From Burkholderiales bacterium (GTDB lineage: Bacteria; Pseudomonadota; Gammaproteobacteria; Burkholderiales; SG8-39), in the NCBI GenBank assembly GCA_025929745.1, contig JAICPQ010000106.1:1-8825 (forward strand): 8,825 bases of DNA. The letters run 5' to 3'. Positions 1 to 5,900 of the stretch are shown piece after piece (the stretch's first letter is position 1; each line of letters starts with the position of its first letter). The notes beneath the pieces are model-generated. The model ran no database searches, had not been told where the DNA came from, and was given only the letters and a program-made list of their open reading frames with translations. Position numbers and translations under genes: made by a program.

Positions 1-1
1 A

Positions 2-103
2 TGGGTGGAGGACAAGGCCGCGACCCCCGGCGACCTCGACGCCATGGTGCGCGCGGACGAGGAGGCTTGGCGCGCCGAGCGCGCGGACTTGCTGCTCTAT
101 TAG
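2..103 (+). CDS. C-terminal end of an unidentified protein (partial)
   Basis: An open frame enters the window from the left and stops at a TAG at 101-103. It gives about 33 residues, rich in Ala, Glu, Asp and Arg, starting WVEDKAATPGD and ending in DLLLY. The composition looks like a genuine amphipathic C-terminal helix rather than shadow sequence, and the stop lies only four bases before the stop of the convergent minus-strand gene, a normal gene-end arrangement in compact bacterial genomes. No family could be recognised from this fragment. An overlapping plus-strand frame starting at base 1 is Arg-rich and is not favoured. Confidence 0.55.
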   Translation, partial: WVEDKAATPGDLDAMVRADEEAWRAERADLLLY

Positions 104-107
104 TTTG

Positions 108-395
108 TCAGTTCTTCTTCGGCCGCGAGGCGGAGATGGCTTTCGCCAGCGCCTCGTCTTCCGGGCCCCAGGTCGGCAGGATGAGGTCGACGGCCTTCAG
201 GAAAATGCTCGCCGGCGGAGCGCTTTCGCCTTCGAGCCAGTCGTGGACCAGCGCGCTCGAGACCTTGAGATGGCGCGCCAGCTTATCCACGCCGCCCAGC
301 ACCTGGCAGGCGCGATGCAGTACGCGCGTATACACGGTCACCCGCGGCGCGGGCGCCACGGGACAATTGTCTGCGGGGATTCCGATTTTTTCCAC
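108..395 (-). CDS. Small helix-turn-helix DNA-binding protein
   Basis: The frame encodes 95 residues if it begins at the GTG at 395 and ends with TGA at 108-110. The middle, roughly residues 34-55 (GVDKLARHLKVSSALVHDWL), reads as a helix-turn-helix of the XRE/Cro or YdaS-like kind: an Ala-Arg helix, a short turn and a recognition helix ending in a Trp. The protein is too short to carry a sensor domain. No convincing Shine-Dalgarno precedes 395, and in-frame GTG codons further in (one at 359, another shortly before the VTVYTRVLHRA segment) are alternative starts, so the first 10-20 residues are uncertain. It lies 78 bases downstream of the last gene of the biosynthetic operon on the same strand and could be its final gene or a separate local regulator. 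Fold assignment is fairly secure; target and role are unknown. Confidence 0.72.
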   Translation of the reverse strand: MEKIGIPADNCPVAPAPRVTVYTRVLHRACQVLGGVDKLARHLKVSSALVHDWLEGESAPPASIFLKAVDLILPTWGPEDEALAKAISASRPKKN

Positions 396-473
396 GCGCC
401 GATGGTCAGGCCGGCGCGGGGCTTGCTCAAGTCACCGGTTGCCCGAATTGCGCGTAGTGCGGACGCGGAGTCG

Positions 474-668
474 CTAGGTTGCGACGGCGTCGAGCAGCTT
501 GGGCATCGTCTGATCCGCCCAGTACTCCGGATCATTTTCGATCTTGGCATCGCCGCGAGCGCGCGTCGCCGCATCCACGCCCTTGCGCTCACAGAAGTCG
601 TGCCAGAACTCCTTGATCTCGTCGGCACTAATGTCATCGGCGCGGCGCCCCTGGTTTTTCGCCATCAT
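474..668 (-). CDS. Small hypothetical protein, 64 residues
   Basis: A short charged soluble protein of unrecognised family, with no signal peptide or membrane segment. It has an acidic-aromatic helix (DEIKEFWHDFCERKGVD) and a C-terminal part containing DPEYWADQTMPKLLD. The ATG at 668 is preferred because it overlaps the TGA of the upstream small membrane protein as ATGA, typical of translational coupling, and a GGGGA lies just upstream. A second ATG at 665 and a TTG at 677 are possible alternatives. It ends with TAG at 474-476. Position at the distal end of the operon suggests co-expression with the carrier-protein pathway, but nothing in the sequence shows what it does; it could be an accessory or chaperone-like partner of one of the enzymes. 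Confidence 0.66.
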   Translation of the reverse strand: MMAKNQGRRADDISADEIKEFWHDFCERKGVDAATRARGDAKIENDPEYWADQTMPKLLDAVAT

Positions 669-814
669 CGTCCCCAATCGTCGTCGTCCTTAAGCGGCTT
701 CACTCCGGGAGGCGGCGCTTCCTTGCGCCGCATCCAGCCGTACAAAAACATTCCGCCGAGCCCGGCGAGCGCGACGCCAAGGAAAAGGACCAGCCATATT
801 AGGGAATCTTCCAA
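665..814 (-). CDS. Small single-pass membrane protein, 49 residues
   Basis: The reading frame encodes a strongly hydrophobic helix (SLIWLVLFLGVALAGLGGMF), then LYGWMRRKE, a proline-rich linker and an acidic end with four Asp in a row before WGR. The RR-K cluster just after the helix predicts N-out/C-in insertion with the acidic tail in the cytoplasm. No ATG is available; the TTG at 814 is the most plausible start because it lies directly before the hydrophobic segment and overlaps the end of the thioesterase-like gene by 16 bp. The open frame extends further upstream, but that part is Arg/Ala-rich shadow of the larger gene. It ends in TGA at 665-667, overlapping the next ATG. Small one-helix proteins of this kind are easily missed by gene callers. 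Function is unknown. Confidence 0.62.
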   Translation of the reverse strand: MEDSLIWLVLFLGVALAGLGGMFLYGWMRRKEAPPPGVKPLKDDDDWGR

Positions 815-1776
815 TCCTGGAGCGCTGTCCTGAAGAGTTCGGCGAAGGTGCCTGCATTCGGCTCCCGCAGCATAACCTGTTGCGCGAGGCCGTCGGGGCC
901 GAAATAGCGCTCGGCGCGCGGCGCCACCGAGCGCCAGCGATCCGCGACGTCCCATTGGCGATTGGGCTGGAAAAGCACCGTGCGGCCTTTGTACTCCTTA
1001 GGCACGTACGCGGCGACCGCGGCGATGGTGGCGCGCTCGACTTTCGCGCGCACTTGCAGCACCGGATCGGCCAACGCGGTGCGCTCGGCGGCGAGGCGCT
1101 CGCGCCGCCGGGCCAGGCGTTCATTCAGATAACTGCGGCACTCGCCGGGCGAGCGCGACAGAAGCTCGCGCGTCAGCGTGGCGAAACGCGCCGTCTGCTG
1201 CGCGAGGCGCTGCGTGAGTTGCGAGGCGGGCTTGAAGTACGCCGGATAGGGACTGCCGAAAAGCGCGAGCGCGCTGACGGTCGCGCCTTCGTGCGCAAGC
1301 TGCTGCGCCAGCTCGAATGCCACCGCGCCGCCCGCGCAGAAGCCGGCGATGACGTACGGGCCTTGCGGCCAAAATGCGCGCACTTGACGCGCGAAGCACG
1401 CGGCGAGCGCATCAACCTCCTCGAGCGGCGCCTCGAGGCCGTCGACGCCCGGCGGCTGCAGTCCGAAGAACGGTTGGTCCTCGCCCAGGCGCTGCGCGAG
1501 CGCCCGATAGCAGAACACGTCGCCGTTGTGCCCCGGCACCGCGAACACCGGGATGCGGCTGCCGCTCGCCTGCAGCGGTACGATCGCGCGCTCCTGAGAA
1601 ACGAGCGCCTGCGCCGCGGTCAGCACCTTGACGATCTCCTGCTTGCGCCGCGCGAGCTCCTCGCGCAGCTCGGGTGTGAGCGCGCCGGTTTTCGCCGAAC
1701 AGCGCAGCTGGCCGCCGTCGAGCCAGACCTCGATGTCGCGGCGCCGCAGCTCGGAGAGGAACGTGGCGGCGTTCAC
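799..1776 (-). CDS. Thioesterase-fold hydrolase with N-terminal TubC-like docking domain
   Basis: 325 residues starting at GTG 1776, which overlaps the upstream stop as GTGA and has GAGGAG eight bases upstream. Residues 4-54 (FLSELRRRDIEVWLDGGQLR, then an ELREELARRKQEIV helix) match the TubC-type beta-hairpin docking domain that normally precedes NRPS condensation domains. Residues 70-325 are an alpha/beta-hydrolase of the NRPS type I thioesterase class: PGHNGDVFCY near 81-90, FFGLQPPGVDG near 103-113, and a nucleophile elbow GFCAGG at 145-150. The elbow carries Cys147 (codon TGC) instead of Ser. The usual triad Asp after the next strand appears as Gly174 (LFGSPYP). The usual C-terminal His appears as Gln300 in a segment ending VMLREPN. 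Flanking sequence is conserved, so a frameshift is unlikely. Expected role is release or transfer of a group from the partner carrier protein. With this active site it may instead use Cys chemistry, or be a non-hydrolytic partner. Confidence 0.87.
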   Translation of the reverse strand: MNAATFLSELRRRDIEVWLDGGQLRCSAKTGALTPELREELARRKQEIVKVLTAAQALVSQERAIVPLQASGSRIPVFAVPGHNGDVFCYRALAQRLGEDQPFFGLQPPGVDGLEAPLEEVDALAACFARQVRAFWPQGPYVIAGFCAGGAVAFELAQQLAHEGATVSALALFGSPYPAYFKPASQLTQRLAQQTARFATLTRELLSRSPGECRSYLNERLARRRERLAAERTALADPVLQVRAKVERATIAAVAAYVPKEYKGRTVLFQPNRQWDVADRWRSVAPRAERYFGPDGLAQQVMLREPNAGTFAELFRTALQDWKIP

Positions 1777-3482
1777 AGCACGATCTCCTCGCGCTCGCCC
1801 TGCGACGGGTTCTTGGGATGGATCAGGCATAGGCTTTCGACCATTGCGGCAAGGCCGGCCACGGTCGGCGCCTCGAACAGGTTGCGCAGTGAGAGATTGG
1901 CGTTGAAGCGGTCGCGGATCTGCGTAAGCGCCTTCATCGCCATGAGCGAATGCGCGCCGAGGTCGAATAGGTCGTCGTCCACGCCGACCTCCGCCACGCC
2001 GAGGAGCTCGGCCCAGATCTCGGCCAGCGCCTTCTCGGTTTCGCTGCGCGCGGCGGCGGCAGGTCCGGCATTCGGCCGTTCTGCGCCAAGCATGGCGAGC
2101 GCCTGCCGGTCGATCTTGCCATTGGTGGTGAGCGGCAGGCGCTCGAGCGGTACGAAGATCGGGGGCACCATGTAGCGCGGCAAGCTCGCGGCGAGATGCT
2201 CGCGCAGCTTCGCGACTTCCAGCGTGCGCGGCGCGACGTAGGCGACGAGGTGCTCTTTCAAGAGCACTGCGGCTTCACGCACCTCGGCGTGGGCGCGCAG
2301 CGCACCCTCGATCTCGCCCAGCTCGACGCGATAACCGTTCACCTTCACCTGATGATCGATGCGGCCGCAGAACTCGACCGAGCCATCGGCGAGGCGCCGG
2401 CCGCGGTCGCCGGTACGATAGACGCCGTCGGCAAACCGCTGCGCGGTCAATTCCGGCCGGTTGAGATAGCCGCGCGCGACGCCCGCGCCGCGAATTTGGA
2501 TTTCGCCATCGGCCAGATCCACCTCGATGCCGGGCAGCGGTTTCCCGAGCGGCAGCGTGCCGGTCTGCGTCGCGATCGGCGCTTCGCCGACGCGATAGGT
2601 GAGGACACCGACCGTAGTCTCGCTCGGGCCGTAATGATTGTAGATCTCGCACCGCGGCGCGAGCTGGCGCAGGCTCTCGATCCAGTCGAGCCGCGAGGCC
2701 TCGCCGCCAAGGATCAGGCGTTTTCGCGGCATCACGCGCTCTGGATTCAATGCGCTGAGATGCGAAGGCACGATCTTCAGGACGTCGATCGGCTCGCGTT
2801 CGAAGTACGCGGCGAGCAGCCCGCCGTTCTCGACGCGCTCCTGCGAGATTACGTGCAGGGTGCCGCCGGTGACGAGCGCGGGAAAAACGACGGTGTTGCC
2901 GAGGTCCGCAGCGATCGTCGAGACGGTCGCGTAGCTCATGCCGGGCTCGAGGCGCAGCCGCTCGATCACGCCCTGCACATAGTTCACGATATTGCGATGC
3001 TCGATGCAGACGCCTTTCGGCTTGCCGGTCGAGCCGCTCGTGTAGATCACGTACGCGAGGTGCTCGGGCTTCACCGCCACCGCGGGTTTTTCCGACTCCC
3101 CGTCAAAGCCGTTCAGGTTCACGACGTGGGCCGCCGGCGTGGTCAACTTTGCGTTGACGAGCACCACCGAGGCGCCCGAATCCGAAACCATGTACGCGAC
3201 GCGCTCGGCGGGGAACGCCGGATCGATCGGCACGTACGCACCGCCCGCCTTGAGGATGGCGAGAATGCCGAGCACCATGTCGAGCGAGCGCTCGACGTAG
3301 AGGCCGACCGGCGCGTCGGGTTTCACACCCAGCGTGATGAGGCGCCGGGCGAGGGCGTTCGCGCGCCGATCGAGCTGTCCATACGTGAACTGCCTGCCTT
3401 CGAAGCGAACCGCCGGCGAGTCCGGCGTGCGCGCTGCCTGCGCTTCGATGAGCTCGTGCAGGCAGGCGGTCACAGCGACCAT
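1773..3482 (-). CDS. NRPS-like adenylation-carrier (A-PCP) didomain protein, predicted aspartate-activating
   Basis: 569 residues. The adenylation domain spans about 8-465 and makes an aminoacyl-AMP: GGAYVPIDP (80-88), YTSGSTGKPKG (147-157), NHYGPSETT (282-290), YRTGD (355-359), GRIDHQVKVNGYRVELGEIE (373-392) and the A10 lysine K456 in NGKIDR. The carrier domain (about 480-549) has DLGAHSL with Ser512 as the phosphopantetheine site. There is no condensation, epimerisation or thioesterase domain. Aligned by eye to GrsA, the ten specificity positions are D193, L194, T197, K236, I257, G259, H283, V291, G292 and K456; DLTKxGHxGK is the known aspartate code. The protein ends in a short acidic tail, GEREEIVL (562-569), likely a docking motif. 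ATG 3482 is chosen because AAGGAG lies eight bases upstream. It overlaps the dehydrogenase gene by 13 bp and the thioesterase-like gene by 4 bp. Domain calls are secure; the substrate is a prediction. Confidence 0.95.
   Translation of the reverse strand: MVAVTACLHELIEAQAARTPDSPAVRFEGRQFTYGQLDRRANALARRLITLGVKPDAPVGLYVERSLDMVLGILAILKAGGAYVPIDPAFPAERVAYMVSDSGASVVLVNAKLTTPAAHVVNLNGFDGESEKPAVAVKPEHLAYVIYTSGSTGKPKGVCIEHRNIVNYVQGVIERLRLEPGMSYATVSTIAADLGNTVVFPALVTGGTLHVISQERVENGGLLAAYFEREPIDVLKIVPSHLSALNPERVMPRKRLILGGEASRLDWIESLRQLAPRCEIYNHYGPSETTVGVLTYRVGEAPIATQTGTLPLGKPLPGIEVDLADGEIQIRGAGVARGYLNRPELTAQRFADGVYRTGDRGRRLADGSVEFCGRIDHQVKVNGYRVELGEIEGALRAHAEVREAAVLLKEHLVAYVAPRTLEVAKLREHLAASLPRYMVPPIFVPLERLPLTTNGKIDRQALAMLGAERPNAGPAAAARSETEKALAEIWAELLGVAEVGVDDDLFDLGAHSLMAMKALTQIRDRFNANLSLRNLFEAPTVAGLAAMVESLCLIHPKNPSQGEREEIVL
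1785..1790 (-). promoter_or_regulatory. Ribosome binding site fixing the GTG start of the docking hydrolase
   Basis: GAGGAG on the minus strand lies eight bases before GTG 1776. The same six bases encode the two Glu residues of the EEIVL end of the A-PCP protein, so the proposed docking tail and the translation signal of its partner share the same DNA. Confidence 0.75.
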
Positions 3483-4612
3483 GCAATCAGCTCCTTCATG
3501 ATTTCGTTCGAGCCGGCGTAGATGCGTTGCACGCGGGCGTCGGCCCACATGCGCGCGATCGGATACTCGGTCATGTAGCCGTAGCCGCCGTGCAGCTGCA
3601 CGCATTCGTCGACGATCCGGCACTGCATTTCGGTAAGCCAGTACTTCGCCATCGCCGTGCTTGTCTCATCGAGGCGCCCGGCGAGATAGCGCTCGATGCA
3701 GCTGTCGAGAAACACGCGCCCGACCTGCGCGCGCGTCTTGCACTCGGCGAGCTTGAAGCGCGTGTTCTGCAGGTCGAAGAGCGGCTTGCCGAACGCCTTG
3801 CGCTCCTTCACATAGCGTGTGGTGATCTCGACGGCCTGCTCGGCCATGGCCACCGCGCCCACGGCGATCTGCAGCCGCTCGTAGGGCAGCTGCTCCATCA
3901 ACTGCGCGAAGCCGCGACCCTCGATCGGACCGAGCAGGTTCGCCGCGGGCACGCGCACCGAGTCGAAGAAGAGCTCGCAAGTGTCCTGCTGTTGCATGCC
4001 GACCTTCTCGAGCGGCCGGCCGGCGCGGTAGCCCGCAAGCCCGTCGGTCTCGACCACGATGAGCGAAATGGCGCGCATGCCGACGGCTTTTGGGTTCGTT
4101 CTCGCCGCGACGCACACGAGCCCTGCGCGCATGCCGTTGGTAATGAACGTCTTGGAGCCACTGATCACGTATTCGTCGCCTTCGCGCCTCGCGAGCGTCT
4201 GGATCGCCTGCAGGTCCGAGCCGGCGCCGGGCTCGGTCATCGCGATCGCGCCGACCAGCTCGCCGCGGCCCATGCGCGGCAGCCAGCGGCGCTTCTGCTC
4301 CTCGGTGCCGTAGGCGAGGATGTAATGCGCCACCGTGGTGTGCACCTGGGAGCCGAAATGCACGCCGGCGCGCGCGAGCTCTTCGAGCACCACGCACTCG
4401 TGCGCAAATGTGCCGCCGCCGCCGCCGTATGCCTCGGGCACATCGGAAAGCAGCAGCCCCGCGCGCGCGGCCCTCAGCCAGTCGTCGGCGTCGGGGCCGT
4501 GCTGGGCGCGCCAGCGCGCCTGCTGGGGCACGAACTCCTTCGCGATGAACGCGCGCACGTTGTCGCGGAACATGCGCACGTCGTCATTGATCCAGGATGA
4601 TTCGTATTTCAT
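3470..4612 (-). CDS. Acyl-CoA dehydrogenase family flavoprotein (long-chain type)
   Basis: 380 residues, full length for the family, which uses FAD for alpha,beta-dehydrogenation of acyl thioesters. Visible signatures are AMTEPGAGSDLQ (124-135), the SGSKTFITNG strand (151-160), RKAFGKPL (271-278) for FAD/tetramer contacts, QLHGGYGYMTEYPIARMWADAR (339-360) and a C-terminal IYAGSNEIMKELIA. The usual medium-chain catalytic Glu in the IYEG motif is Ala366 here. As in mitochondrial long-chain and isovaleryl enzymes, the base is probably Glu245 in LPYERLQIA. The start ATG at 4612 overlaps the transferase stop as ATGA. Between a phosphopantetheinyl transferase and an A-PCP gene, the substrate may be a carrier-bound aminoacyl thioester, as with the prolyl-carrier dehydrogenases PltE and RedW; that is inference. 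An ordinary acyl-CoA substrate is the alternative. Confidence 0.94.
   Translation of the reverse strand: MKYESSWINDDVRMFRDNVRAFIAKEFVPQQARWRAQHGPDADDWLRAARAGLLLSDVPEAYGGGGGTFAHECVVLEELARAGVHFGSQVHTTVAHYILAYGTEEQKRRWLPRMGRGELVGAIAMTEPGAGSDLQAIQTLARREGDEYVISGSKTFITNGMRAGLVCVAARTNPKAVGMRAISLIVVETDGLAGYRAGRPLEKVGMQQQDTCELFFDSVRVPAANLLGPIEGRGFAQLMEQLPYERLQIAVGAVAMAEQAVEITTRYVKERKAFGKPLFDLQNTRFKLAECKTRAQVGRVFLDSCIERYLAGRLDETSTAMAKYWLTEMQCRIVDECVQLHGGYGYMTEYPIARMWADARVQRIYAGSNEIMKELIAWSL
3491..3496 (-). promoter_or_regulatory. Ribosome binding site fixing the A-PCP start
   Basis: AAGGAG on the minus strand lies eight bases before ATG 3482, inside the last codons of the acyl-CoA dehydrogenase gene (Lys-Glu of MKELIAWSL). 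It favours ATG 3482 over a GTG at 3473 that would overlap the upstream stop as GTGA. Confidence 0.75.
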
Positions 4613-5226
4613 CGATCGGTGTGACAGGCGATTGCGGCGATGAACCCGGGCAGCGGACAGAAGCTGTGCACCTGCCAGCCCGGCGCGCGCGCAGGCTCGA
4701 GCTTCTCCGGCGCAATCGAGAAGCCGGCGCCGATCGCTTTCGCAAGCGCCTCCTTGCGCGTCCAGAAGCGCAGGAACGCGGCCACCTTGTCGCGCGCTGC
4801 GGCGTAGGCGCGACGTTCACGCTGCGAAAGGATGTGCGCGGCGATCGCATCGGCGGAGTCGATGGGGCGCACGGCTTCGATGTCGACGCCGACTTCGCGA
4901 GCTTTCGAGAACGCGAAAAGCGCGATCTCGCCGCTATGCGAGACGCTGAAGCGCATCGCTTCGTCGGCGAGGCGCGGCTTGCCGTTTGCGCCATAGGCGA
5001 GGCGGATATCCTGCGGCGCCATGCCGAGCCGCTCGCCGAGCAGCTGCCGCAGGCGCGCGCGCGCGACGACGAAGCGGCGCCGGTCGCGCTCAAAGAAGAA
5101 GCGGTCGGCGCGCTTGAGTTCGGCCGCGGAGAGGCATGCCTCGAGCGCGCGCAGATCTTGTGGCGAGGCGTCCAGGCGCGCGAGCACCACCTCGAACTCC
5201 CGTCCTGCGAGGGGCATAGGCCCCAT
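4609..5226 (-). CDS. 4'-phosphopantetheinyl transferase, Sfp/AcpT superfamily
   Basis: 205 residues. The enzyme moves phosphopantetheine from CoA to the Ser of carrier domains. Conserved motifs are FSVSHSGEIALFA at 93-105, EVGVDIEAVRP at 111-121 with magnesium ligands Asp115 and Glu117, and FWTRKEALAKAIGAGF at 154-169 with Trp155, Lys158 and Glu159. The N-terminal half has the expected LSAAELKRADRF and FVVARARLRQLL segments. The open frame runs far upstream of 5226, but that part is antisense-like Arg/Pro sequence inside the SnoaL-like gene and is rejected. ATG 5226 and ATG 5217 are both possible starts; neither has a strong Shine-Dalgarno. A 7-bp-stem hairpin lies just upstream (5232-5250). 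The partner is almost certainly the A-PCP protein two genes downstream, the only carrier domain in view, giving the operon its own activation enzyme. Confidence 0.93.
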   Translation of the reverse strand: MGPMPLAGREFEVVLARLDASPQDLRALEACLSAAELKRADRFFFERDRRRFVVARARLRQLLGERLGMAPQDIRLAYGANGKPRLADEAMRFSVSHSGEIALFAFSKAREVGVDIEAVRPIDSADAIAAHILSQRERRAYAAARDKVAAFLRFWTRKEALAKAIGAGFSIAPEKLEPARAPGWQVHSFCPLPGFIAAIACHTDR

Positions 5227-5231
5227 GCTGA

Positions 5232-5250
5232 GGCCCGCGTATTGCGGGCC
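5232..5250 (-). promoter_or_regulatory. Perfect short hairpin just upstream of the transferase start
   Basis: An inverted repeat with a 7-bp all-GC-paired stem (GGCCCGC/GCGGGCC) and a 5-base loop sits in the 50-base gap between the SnoaL-like stop and ATG 5226. No run of T follows, so it is not a standard terminator. Its place over the expected ribosome binding region suggests it could lower translation of the transferase or mark a processing site. In DNA this GC-rich, chance occurrence is possible. Confidence 0.4.
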
Positions 5251-5276
5251 AAGCAAGCCTAGGAAGCCCGCTAGGA

Positions 5277-5900
5277 CTAAGTACCCTGCTTCGGCCCGTC
5301 CTCGTCGGGAAACGCCGATGCCGCGCCGGCGAGCCAGGCGCGCCCGTGGCGGTAGAGCCGCTCGACGGCCGGGCCCTTCAGCTGCGGCAGGTCGCGCTTC
5401 ACCTGAAAGCCGAGTTTGGTCTGCAAATAGCCCAGATGGCGGTAGCCCTCCGGGAGGGAGGCGAGCAGATTCGCGTCGAGCTTGATCCGAATGGAGGGGT
5501 CCACCGGGTCGATGCGGTCTTTCTCGTAAATCGGCTGGCGCCGCACGATCCCCCAGCGTCCGGCGCGCTTCTCGAAGAAGTCGTAGAACCGCCCCGTGCA
5601 TACGACATCCACCAGCTCGTCCTCGCACAGGCCGCGCTGGTTGATGGTCATTTTGGTCTGCGCCACCGCGCGCTGCCCTTGAAGGTCGACGGTTGACCCG
5701 CCGAGGAAGTGCAGGATGCTCACGCCCTTCTCGAAGCCGGCCTTGCTCACCTTGATGAACTCGCGCGCCGGTCCCTGGAACCAGGTCGCGGTCATCCAGC
5801 CGTCCTCATGCCAGACCGTGGCAAAGCGCTCCCAGTCGCCGGCATCGCGCCACAGCGCCCAGTTCTGCACCACCTCGACGATCGCGGCCTTGTCGTCCAT
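5277..5900 (-). CDS. SnoaL/NTF2-like (nuclear transport factor 2 family) protein
   Basis: 207 residues. The first ~130 have the pattern of the SnoaL_4/scytalone-dehydratase-like NTF2 fold: an N-terminal helix IVEVVQNWALWRDAGDWERF, then a Trp-rich strand (VWHEDGWMTATWFQG), a helix, and a C-terminal sheet with TKMTINQRG and GRFYDFFEKRAGRWGI. Members with this fold act as cyclases, isomerases, dehydratases or hydroxylase-like enzymes on small molecules, or have no catalytic role. The last ~70 residues (IDPVDPSIRIKLD onward) extend past the core fold and contain LPEGYRHLGYLQTKLGF. ATG 5900 directly follows the TAG of the receptor gene with no gap. Position suggests it acts on the pathway intermediate or on the receptor's ligand; the substrate cannot be read from the sequence. 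Confidence 0.83.
   Translation of the reverse strand: MDDKAAIVEVVQNWALWRDAGDWERFATVWHEDGWMTATWFQGPAREFIKVSKAGFEKGVSILHFLGGSTVDLQGQRAVAQTKMTINQRGLCEDELVDVVCTGRFYDFFEKRAGRWGIVRRQPIYEKDRIDPVDPSIRIKLDANLLASLPEGYRHLGYLQTKLGFQVKRDLPQLKGPAVERLYRHGRAWLAGAASAFPDEDGPKQGT

Noticed and set aside
841..900. Frameshift as the explanation for the missing catalytic His of the thioesterase-like protein
   Set aside because: The same frame keeps family-like sequence before (TVLFQPN, WRSVAP) and after (MLREPN, FAELF) the position, so a substitution is more likely than an indel.
690..1124. 144-codon minus-strand frame overlapping the small membrane protein
   Set aside because: Arg/Ser/Pro-rich shadow of the hydrolase gene; the alternative frame has a clear transmembrane helix and overlapping start/stop signals.
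880..4600. Very long plus-strand open frames (about 431, 441 and 357 codons) opposite the hydrolase, A-PCP and dehydrogenase genes
   Set aside because: They are Arg/Ala/His/Asp-rich mirror frames produced by GC-rich codon bias and show no domain motifs; the minus-strand genes have full family signatures.
5227..5628. N-terminal extension of about 134 codons on the phosphopantetheinyl transferase
   Set aside because: The extension is Arg/Pro-rich and lies in the coding region of the SnoaL-like gene; the transferase family normally begins close to the segment after 5226.
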